Translations under genes and position numbers: made by a program
From: Niabella ginsenosidivorans
GTDB taxonomy: Bacteria > Bacteroidota > Bacteroidia > Chitinophagales > Chitinophagaceae
DNA length: 64,000 nucleotides
Assembly: GCF_001654455.1 (NCBI RefSeq)
Contig: NZ_CP015772.1
Span: 4,836,001 to 4,900,000 of the forward strand
Direction of reading: 5' to 3'
The notes under the pieces: generated by a model
What the model was told of the DNA's origin: nothing
Seen by the model: only the letters and a program-made list of their open reading frames with translations
Database searches by the model: none
In this document: piece after piece, positions 54,166-60,763 of the stretch
How the letters are laid out: every line of letters begins with the position of its first letter
How positions within the stretch are numbered: the first letter of the stretch is position 1

Positions 54166-55716
54166 TCAGTTGTCAGTATAGTTTATTTTAAAAAAATCAA
54201 ACGCCGCGGGCGCAGTGCCCTGTTGTATCAACCCGGGCCTTGGGCTGCGGTCCCATTGAGATAAAAAGTCGGCATTAAAATAGGGTTCACCAGTAGTAAG
54301 CTCCTTCCATGCTCCGTCAGCAGTGCCCCGGAAAAACTGCAACTGATGCCCTTTCCTGACAGTAATCTTCAAATACACGAACGCTGCTTTTACCGGTATT
54401 TCACTCAATACTTTCTTTACGCTATCTTTTACAGACCACACCTGCACCAAATCATTTTGAACGCCTATACCGACAGCCTGGTTGGCATCACCATAAACCA
54501 CCAGCCCTTTCAGGGATGCATTGTGGTTCTTTACGACTGTAGTGATTTCATAATTGGCGGAGTAAGGCCGGATGGTCAATGCGGTTCCGGTCTTATTATT
54601 CGCGGTGGTCTTGCCGGATAAATACAGTACCCCATTCTCTGTCTTTATATCCGGCGTTGCATGACGGAAATCCCATTGCCAGGCATCACTTAATTTATTG
54701 GATAAAAACTCATCTGCAAAACCTGCCGGCTTTTCACCGCTGACCGGTTGTAACAACGGCCAGCCTATATATTCGTTCCAGCTCAGGCTTGCCAGCATTC
54801 CCTGTCGCCCGGTGTACACATCATCTTTCTTACTATAGGCATGGTATAAATAAAAATCTTTTCCTTTTGCCGTGGTAACGATGGTTCCATGACCGGTACA
54901 TTTCCAGGTATCATATCCGGTAAGCACGGGGTTTTTATCATATTTTACATAGGGCCCTTTCAGTGATGCAGAGCGGGCAACATTTACATGATAGCTGCAA
55001 CTGCGCCCGCAACAGCCACCGGCAGAATAAAATAAATAGTAATAGTTATTCCGCTTAACAATGCACTGTCCTTCCATTCCCATGCGCTCTTCATCGCGCA
55101 GCAACATAAACGGTTCGCCAACCGTTTTCAATCCATCGGCTGTAAGCTGGTAGCCCAGTAGTTCAATGGGGCGTTTATCCAGGCCATATGCCTTAAATGT
55201 GATGTATAACATCCCTTCGCTTTCAATAACAAAGGCATCAATCGCCTCTTTACCAAATGCTACTATGATGCCATGATCCGTAAAGCCCTTTTCAGGATCC
55301 TTTGATGTGGCTACACCAATGCAGGAAATGCCATCTGATTTCCGGCGGGCTGTATAATAAACATAATAGGTACCGTTATGATAAAATAATTCAGGTGCCC
55401 AGAAAGAAGCCGACGCCCAAACCGGCGTTTGAGGGAATACATACCCCAATTGCTTCCAGTGAATCAGGTCTTTTGAAGTAAAAAGCGGGTAATGCGGTGC
55501 CCACTCGGAGGAGGTGGCCGCAGCATAATAGGTATCTCCCACACGGATAACCGAAGGATCCGCAAAATCACCGGGGATCACAGGTTGAGTCAGTGTAGTA
55601 TCCGTAAACTCAGTCCTGGCATTGTCAAAAGTGTTTATGACAGCTGCTGAAGCGGGTACGAACAAACCGGTAAGCACCTGGCTGACCAGGCTGATAAGCA
55701 ATAACATTCTATTCAT
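54166..55716 (-). CDS. GH43 glycosidase with C-terminal sandwich
   Basis: A 516-residue exported five-bladed-propeller enzyme. Signal peptide ends SAAVIN. Catalytic set: base Asp53 in GDFADPSVIR, pKa modulator Asp160 in EAIDAFVIESEG and acid Glu215 in GMEGQCIV. Unusual cysteines follow (Cys235, Cys236, Cys240 in SAGGCCGRSCSYHV) and may form a disulfide or metal site. The C-terminal 190 residues are a beta-sandwich (GFADEFLSNKL, WDFRHATPD, GLVVYGDANQAVGIGV) of the DUF1349/GH43_C2 kind. GH43 covers alpha-L-arabinofuranosidases, beta-xylosidases and exo-galactanases; the specificity here is not clear. The gene faces the SASA gene with 22 bp between stops. Confidence 0.88.
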   Translation of the reverse strand: MNRMLLLISLVSQVLTGLFVPASAAVINTFDNARTEFTDTTLTQPVIPGDFADPSVIRVGDTYYAAATSSEWAPHYPLFTSKDLIHWKQLGYVFPQTPVWASASFWAPELFYHNGTYYVYYTARRKSDGISCIGVATSKDPEKGFTDHGIIVAFGKEAIDAFVIESEGMLYITFKAYGLDKRPIELLGYQLTADGLKTVGEPFMLLRDEERMGMEGQCIVKRNNYYYLFYSAGGCCGRSCSYHVNVARSASLKGPYVKYDKNPVLTGYDTWKCTGHGTIVTTAKGKDFYLYHAYSKKDDVYTGRQGMLASLSWNEYIGWPLLQPVSGEKPAGFADEFLSNKLSDAWQWDFRHATPDIKTENGVLYLSGKTTANNKTGTALTIRPYSANYEITTVVKNHNASLKGLVVYGDANQAVGIGVQNDLVQVWSVKDSVKKVLSEIPVKAAFVYLKITVRKGHQLQFFRGTADGAWKELTTGEPYFNADFLSQWDRSPRPGLIQQGTAPAAFDFFKINYTDN

Positions 55717-55816
55717 ATGCTGATTCTTTGGGAATTTTTCGTTTTTGACTATTTATCAGGCAGACAAATATCGTATAAAACACAATACACAGGGAAGGGA
55801 TCAACAAAACCAACAG

Positions 55817-55880
55817 ATCAACTTGAGGTCGCAAATTGCGACTTCAAGTTGTCAAACTCTTTGTATGAACAGCTCCTGCT
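55817..55880 (-). pseudogene. Remnant of an ORF6N gene carrying the palindrome
   Basis: The minus strand encodes YKEFDNLKSQFATSS followed by a stop, matching QKEFGNLRSQFATSSWGG in the intact paralogue at 56,971-57,519. At DNA level 33 bases (55,819-55,851) differ from 57,281-57,313 by one base. Beyond the match the frame makes no sense, so this is a scrap of a third copy or a moved copy of the palindrome itself. Confidence 0.6.
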
Positions 55881-55947
55881 GATTTTCGCAGATTGCTTTC
55901 ACTGATCTACGACAAAGCTCCCAGTCTCAACCGAAACATCTCTTACA

Positions 55948-56003
55948 AATCTGGGAGACCCTTCGGCTCCTTCCACCTTTAGCGGAATCCGCTCAGGGTG
56001 ACG
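55948..56003 (-). repeat. Type C intergenic repeat, partial, reversed
   Basis: On the minus strand it begins CGTCACCCTGAGCGGATTCC and ends GGGTCTCCCAG, matching the first half of the copy at 46,180. Confidence 0.6.
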
Positions 56004-56092
56004 CGTCTAACATGGTTCCCTCCCTGGCGAGCAGGCATCAGGCTGTTATTGACAGGTATCTTATTGTTTTGAAAGCCAACAATATACAAGAT

Positions 56093-56253
56093 CGTCATCT
56101 CGACCGAGTTCGAAGAACGAGCGGAGAGATCTCTGTAACAGATGAGATCCCTCTGCGCACCCGCTGAAAGCGGGTTTGGTCGGGATGACGATTAAAAAAA
56201 ACTTGTCATCCGAATGAACATAATGCCCTTTATTTGTGCCTCACCATGACAAG
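56093..56253 (-). repeat. Composite intergenic repeat, copy 2 (parts A and B)
   Basis: Unit A (56,093-56,190) is the reverse complement of 8600-8710 with few changes, including the CCCGC/GCGGG hairpin; unit B (56,202-56,253) has CTTGTCAT/ATGACAAG ends and is the reverse complement of 8538-8589. Order and orientation are thus inverted as one block. Confidence 0.75.
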
Positions 56254-56355
56254 CTCTCTATGCAGATAATTTTCTTCTGAGTAGATCAGCGTTTTCTGCG
56301 GTAATACTAACGATCTGCAGGCTTAAACAGCCCATCATCGCTGCTTTGTGGTTAT

Positions 56356-56925
56356 TCATCCTTTCTCATCACCGTATTGTTTAAAACCGATCTTATTCCT
56401 GGGCGTTGGCGTGCTTTGTTTTTCTATAAGCTCTTTCAGCACCACGAAAATATTTTCAATATCCTGCGTATTGCCTTTTACTTCTTTTTCCAGCTGTGCA
56501 AGCTGCATCAATATTTCTTTATGAGTAAGCGTGTATTCTCTAAGTTTGGTAAATACCCTGATAATACGAATATTCACTTCAATAGCAGTTTTACTGTTTA
56601 GTATGCCTGACAACATGGCTACACCCTGTTCCGTAAATGCCATTGGCAGGTACCTGGTACCACCCCATCCTGCCAGGTTTGCCGGCAAACTTGAGGTGCC
56701 AATTTGGTACCTCAGGTTTTCAAACTCTTTTTTTGTAAGCTCAAACATAAAATCTTTTGGGAAGCGTTCTATATTTCGTTTCACCTGCCTTTTTAATTGC
56801 TTCGTTTCCACCCCATACATTTCAGCCAGGTCTTTATCCAGCATAATCTTTTGACCACGAATGACGTAAATGCGGTTGAGTATTTTTTGTTCTGCTACGA
56901 GAATTTGCAGCTCCTTTTTTGCCAT
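56356..56925 (-). CDS. ORF6N-domain protein, copy 1
   Basis: A 189-residue protein without signal peptide. The ORF6N domain occupies residues 15-100 (NRIYVIRGQKIMLDKDLAEMY, VKRNIERFPKDFMFELTKKEF), then the motif YLPMAFTEQGVAMLSGILNS typical of the family, and a coiled C-terminus (IEVNIRIIRVFTKLREY, LEKEVKGNTQDIENIFVVLKELI). ORF6N domains are found in phage antirepressor-like and Bacteroidota chromosomal proteins and probably bind DNA. About 70% of its sequence agrees by eye with the next gene; it has 6 extra residues (LPANLA) after TSS. It carries an imperfect palindrome at 56,687-56,719. The DNA-binding role is inferred from the family. Confidence 0.88.
   Translation of the reverse strand: MAKKELQILVAEQKILNRIYVIRGQKIMLDKDLAEMYGVETKQLKRQVKRNIERFPKDFMFELTKKEFENLRYQIGTSSLPANLAGWGGTRYLPMAFTEQGVAMLSGILNSKTAIEVNIRIIRVFTKLREYTLTHKEILMQLAQLEKEVKGNTQDIENIFVVLKELIEKQSTPTPRNKIGFKQYGDEKG
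56687..56719. repeat. Imperfect palindrome within ORF6N copy 1
   Basis: Arms AAACTTGAGGTGCCAA (56,687-56,702) and TTGGTACCTCAGGTTT (56,704-56,719) around one T pair at 14 of 16 positions. It encodes NLRYQIGTSS on the minus strand and lies in the same place as the perfect palindrome of copy 2. Directly left of it is a second near-palindrome, CAGGTTTGCC/GGCAAACTTG. Confidence 0.7.
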
Positions 56926-56970
56926 AAAGCGGTGTTTTATCGGTTAACTAATAATAATTGCCAGGACTTT

Positions 56971-57519
56971 TCATCCCTTTTTATCACCGTATTGCCGAAA
57001 GCCAATCTTATTCCTGGGTGTTGGCATACTTTGTTTTTCTATCAGCTCTTTTAATACCACAAAAATAGCTTCAATGTCCCGCGTATTGCCTTTTACTTCT
57101 TTTTCTAATTGGGCAAGCTGCCGCAATATGTCTTTATGCGTAAGTGCATAATCCCGGAGTTTGGTGAAAACACGAATGATACGAATGTTTACTTCTATAG
57201 CTATTTCGCTGTTCAACACGCTGGATAACATGGCAATCCCCTGTTCGGTAAAAGCATTAGGCAGATAGCGAATACCACCCCAACTTGAGGTCGCAAATTG
57301 CGACCTCAAGTTGCCGAACTCCTTTTGTGTAAGCGTAAACATGAAGTCTTTGGGGAATCGTTTACCATTGCGTTTTACCTGCTCATTCAGGCGCTTTGTT
57401 TCCACGCCATACATCTCTGCCAGATCTTTATCCAGCATTACTTTCTGGTCACGAATAACGTAAATACGGTTGAGGATCTTTTGATCTGCTACCAGAATTT
57501 GCAGTTCCTTTTTTGCCAT
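56971..57519 (-). CDS. ORF6N-domain protein, copy 2
   Basis: A 182-residue paralogue of copy 1, lying 45 bp upstream of it on the same strand and probably co-transcribed. Domain pattern as in copy 1: NRIYVIRDQKVMLDKDLAEMYGV, VKRNGKRFPKDFMFTLTQKEF, FATSSWGGIRYLPNAFTEQGIAMLS, IEVNIRIIRVFTKLRDYALTHKDI, and the conserved tail PTPRNKIGFRQYG. The codons for NLRSQFATSS form a perfect 16-bp-arm palindrome (57,281-57,313). A tandem duplication with diverged but parallel sequence suggests both copies are kept in use. Confidence 0.88.
   Translation of the reverse strand: MAKKELQILVADQKILNRIYVIRDQKVMLDKDLAEMYGVETKRLNEQVKRNGKRFPKDFMFTLTQKEFGNLRSQFATSSWGGIRYLPNAFTEQGIAMLSSVLNSEIAIEVNIRIIRVFTKLRDYALTHKDILRQLAQLEKEVKGNTRDIEAIFVVLKELIEKQSMPTPRNKIGFRQYGDKKG
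57281..57313. repeat. Perfect palindrome within ORF6N copy 2
   Basis: Arms CAACTTGAGGTCGCAA (57,281-57,296) and TTGCGACCTCAAGTTG (57,298-57,313) are exact complements around a single A. It lies inside the coding sequence and is repeated with one change at 55,819-55,851. Confidence 0.9.
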
Positions 57520-57687
57520 GAGGTAGTGTTTTAAACATTGGCTAACAGATAATCATCAGGTGTCTTTCATCAGCTTCTCTGCTTTATCATCCTTCCTATA
57601 AAGATAAACAAAATATCTGTTTACAGAACTGCAATCCGGTACTTTTCTGTTCCGGAAGTATTGCAAAACAAGGTGTTTTATTCCCGC

Positions 57688-59976
57688 TTAATGATTTAAG
57701 GAAACAGAAAAAGGAACCGCGTCCGGCCCCGTGCCTCTTTCTTTATTGGGCACAGCGCTCATTTCCAGTTCCAGCACACCACCGTTCGTAATATCTGCAT
57801 ACGTGATCCAGTTACGATCATATATTTTGCCATTCAGTTTGGCTGATTGTATATATACATTTTTTTCACTGTTGTTCTTTGCCAGCACCGTAAACTGTTT
57901 GCCGTTTTCAAGCGTAATTGTTATCCTATTGAACATCGGGCTGCCGATCACATACTGATCCGTGCCCGGGCAAACAGCGTACAGGCCAAGCGCGCTTAAC
58001 ACGTACCACGATGAAGTTTCCCCCTGGTCTTCATCGCCCGGAAATCCGTCAGGCGTGGCGTTATAGATCTTCCGCATGATCTCCCGCAGTTGCTTTTGCG
58101 CTTTCCAGGGCTGGCCGGAATAGTTATACAGGTATGCCGCGTGTTGTACCGGCTCATTACCATGCGCATACTGGCCTATATCCTGCAAAACCATTTCCTT
58201 CATTTCATGGATTTCATGACCATAGGAACCATATTTTACCGTGTTGGGTGCGGTAAACAGGCTATCCAGCTTTGCATTAAACCGCTCCTTGCCACCCATT
58301 AATTGCATCAACCCGTTGATGTCATGAAAAACGGACCAGCTCCATTGCCAGGGATTGCCTTCCGTAAACGGGTCGCCCCATTCCACAGGATCAAAATCTT
58401 TGGGCACCCAGTTTCCGTTTTTATCCCGGCCCCGCACAAACCCAACGGTTGTATCAAACACGTTTTTATAATTGAACATTTGCCGCGCAAATATATTTTC
58501 ATAAAACCGGTTACCCGTAGCTTTGGCAAGCTGGTATCCACAAAAATCATCATACGCATATTCCAGGGATTTTGCCCCGCTTTCCGATACTTCTTTATAG
58601 GGAATGTATCCCAGACTGAACCAATACTCATGCCCTTCTCTTCCGCTGGAACCGCCCCAGGGGCCTTTATTAGTAGCTTCATGAAAATAGGCCTGAAGTA
58701 CTTTCTCGGGATCAAAGGTCCGGATGCCCTTCATCCAGGCATCTGTTAATAAGGATATGGCATGATTGCCGATCATTACTCCTGACATGCCCGGGTTGGA
58801 CCAGGTGGGGAAAAAACCGTATTGCTCCTGTGCATCCAGCAGGGATTGCATATACCGGCCCTGCATGGTCGGGTGTAAAATATTGCTTAAAGGAAATTGC
58901 GCCCGGAAAGTGTCCCAGAACCCGTTGTCGGTATACATATAGCCATCATGCACTTTTGCATCATACGGGCTGAAATAATACGGCGACCCGTCCTCCTTCA
59001 GATCGTAAAATTTGTGGCTGAACAAATTAGCCCGGAACAAACAGGAATAAAAGGTAGCTTTATCATCTTCTGTCCCCCCTTCTACCTTCATCCGGCCCAG
59101 TAAGGTATTCCATGTTTTATCTGCCGCCTGCCGCGCCTCTTCAAATTTGCGGAAACCTCCCAGCTCCTGTTTCAGATTCAATGCAGCCTGTTCCGGGCTG
59201 ATGTATGAAGAGCTTACCCTTACCTGCACCACCGTACCTGGTTTAAACCGGATAAAAGCCCCCTGCTTTTCTCCGGAGGCCGAACTGTTTTTGGGAGTTA
59301 TTGTTTTCCCCTCATTACTCCAGGTACCATAACCGGCAAAAGGCTGATCAAATTCGATCACAAAATAGTTCTTAAATTCCTTGGGAATAAAGGTGCCGTT
59401 GGTTACATAGCCGATCAGCTTTTTCTGTTCCGGTACAATGGTCACCGATGAAAATTTGGTATATCCGTCAAACACCAGAAACGCATCGCCTTCTTTTGGG
59501 AAGGAAAAGCGCATATAAGCCGCCCTCTCAGTAGGCGTAATTTCAGAAACGATCCCGTTATCAAACCGGACCTTATAGTAGGACGGTTTGGCAATTTCAT
59601 TTGCATGCCGGAAAGGTATGGCCCGTTCTTCCTCATTTACTTTCAGGCTTCCCCAAACCGGCATCAGGGAAAAAACCCCATAATCACCCATCCAGGGGCT
59701 GCACTGGTGCACCTGCTGAAAGCCTCTTATGGTAGTGGCTTTATAAGTATATTTCCATCCATCGCCATTTTTACCGGTCTGTGGCGACCAGGAGTGGACC
59801 GGGAATGGCAGCGCTATCGTTGGGTACACATTTCCATAAGACAGGTCCCAACCGGAGTTGGTTCCCTGCAGGGTGCTCACATAATCTACCAGTTGTTTTT
59901 TTTGCGCGTGCGTAGTTATACAAAAAAGTAAAAAACAAACCGCTTTGATAAAACTCTTTTTATAAAATAAGAACAT
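57688..59976 (-). CDS. GH92 alpha-mannosidase, second
   Basis: A 762-residue exported GH92 enzyme releasing alpha-linked mannose. Signal peptide ends CITTHAQ. Family blocks: YVSTLQGTNSGWDLSYGNVYPTIALPFPVHSW near the start, RGFQQVHQCSPWMGDYG, GFWDTFRAQFPLSNILHP and PGDEDQGETSSWYVLSALGLYAVCPG, where the catalytic acidic residues lie. Compared with the GH92 at 46,479 it lacks the canonical FIGxxxxGxxxPGxxxPFG opening and belongs to another subgroup. It begins 2 bp after the stop of an ECF sigma gene on the same strand, so it should be co-transcribed with it. Confidence 0.92.
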   Translation of the reverse strand: MFLFYKKSFIKAVCFLLFCITTHAQKKQLVDYVSTLQGTNSGWDLSYGNVYPTIALPFPVHSWSPQTGKNGDGWKYTYKATTIRGFQQVHQCSPWMGDYGVFSLMPVWGSLKVNEEERAIPFRHANEIAKPSYYKVRFDNGIVSEITPTERAAYMRFSFPKEGDAFLVFDGYTKFSSVTIVPEQKKLIGYVTNGTFIPKEFKNYFVIEFDQPFAGYGTWSNEGKTITPKNSSASGEKQGAFIRFKPGTVVQVRVSSSYISPEQAALNLKQELGGFRKFEEARQAADKTWNTLLGRMKVEGGTEDDKATFYSCLFRANLFSHKFYDLKEDGSPYYFSPYDAKVHDGYMYTDNGFWDTFRAQFPLSNILHPTMQGRYMQSLLDAQEQYGFFPTWSNPGMSGVMIGNHAISLLTDAWMKGIRTFDPEKVLQAYFHEATNKGPWGGSSGREGHEYWFSLGYIPYKEVSESGAKSLEYAYDDFCGYQLAKATGNRFYENIFARQMFNYKNVFDTTVGFVRGRDKNGNWVPKDFDPVEWGDPFTEGNPWQWSWSVFHDINGLMQLMGGKERFNAKLDSLFTAPNTVKYGSYGHEIHEMKEMVLQDIGQYAHGNEPVQHAAYLYNYSGQPWKAQKQLREIMRKIYNATPDGFPGDEDQGETSSWYVLSALGLYAVCPGTDQYVIGSPMFNRITITLENGKQFTVLAKNNSEKNVYIQSAKLNGKIYDRNWITYADITNGGVLELEMSAVPNKERGTGPDAVPFSVSLNH

Positions 59977-59978
59977 AA

Positions 59979-60560
59979 TCAGTTAATTGAAAAATCAGCA
60001 ACCAGTAAATTCGATTTTAAAAGCCGCAGTGCCTTGCTGATGTGCTTTTCCACTGTGCTGACTGATATTCCCATATAGCCGGAAATGTCCTTATAAGACA
60101 GCTCTTCACTACGGCTCAGCAGGAAGGCGGTTTTGCACTTATCGGGCAACGCGTTTATAGAAAGCTGAATGTTCGTATTCAGGTCTTTTACCTCACAATC
60201 AAAATGACTGTTTTCCGGGGAAATTAACTGCCCCTGGAAAAAAAGATGCCGCCGGTAGGCATTCCGTACCCCGGAAGAACGGAACTCGTTCAATATTTTG
60301 AACTTTATGGCTTTGAGAAGGTAATATTTCAGGGAGATCTTAATATCAATTTGTTCTCTCCGGCAGTACAGGTTCAGGAAAATCTCCTGTACAATATCCT
60401 CCGCCACCTGGGTGGATTCCAGCATTTTTTCAGCCAGTGACTTCAGCAGGCCCCGGTAGCGTTTATAGATCTCGTCAAAGGCCCTATTATCCTCTTTTTT
60501 CAAAAGCAAAAAAAGCTCCTCGTCAGACAATGTTTTGTAATAGCTGCCCATTTTAATCAT
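59979..60560 (-). CDS. ECF sigma factor (Bacteroidota family)
   Basis: A 193-residue RNA polymerase sigma-70 factor of the extracytoplasmic-function type. Region 2 spans about 15-85 (AFDEIYKRYRGLLKSLAEKML, AEDIVQEIFLNLY, LKYYLLKAIKFKILNEFRS) and region 4 about 130-185 (LPDKCKTAFLLSRSEELSYKDISGYMGISVSTVEKHISKALRLLK, helix-turn-helix). M4 (60,551) is a possible alternative start. In Bacteroidota such factors usually stand beside a FecR anti-sigma gene and a SusC with STN domain; neither is here. Instead a GH92 gene starts 2 bp after its stop. The promoter must lie in the 200 bp shared with the divergent sensor kinase. Confidence 0.92.
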   Translation of the reverse strand: MIKMGSYYKTLSDEELFLLLKKEDNRAFDEIYKRYRGLLKSLAEKMLESTQVAEDIVQEIFLNLYCRREQIDIKISLKYYLLKAIKFKILNEFRSSGVRNAYRRHLFFQGQLISPENSHFDCEVKDLNTNIQLSINALPDKCKTAFLLSRSEELSYKDISGYMGISVSTVEKHISKALRLLKSNLLVADFSIN

Positions 60561-60763
60561 AGCAATCGATTTATATTACGGAACAATCGTTTTTCTGTGA
60601 AAAATACCGATTGCAATATTGAAAATAGATTGAAACAAATCGGCCTGTTTTTGTTTCAAATATCTCCTTTTTTGTCTCATTCTTCTTTCTCCTCTATAAC
60701 AACAGCGCCACCATTTGCATGAATTCAATTACTTTGTTGTATCATTTATACGGGATACGTCAT

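Larger units (their letters stand above)
55717..56355. other. Repeat-rich gap with ORF6N remnant
   Basis: About 640 bp. From left: unknown upstream region of the GH43 gene; an ORF6N gene remnant with palindrome (55,817-55,880); a reversed type C repeat (55,948-56,003); and the inverted composite repeat (56,093-56,253). No intact gene. Confidence 0.6.

Noticed and set aside
55717-55905. 62-codon plus-strand frame next to GH43
   Set aside because: It runs across the ORF6N remnant in the wrong direction; the meaningful reading is on the minus strand.
55717-57519. Prophage or antirepressor module
   Set aside because: ORF6N domains occur in phages, but no integrase, repressor, structural or lysis gene is near and no attachment-site repeats are seen.
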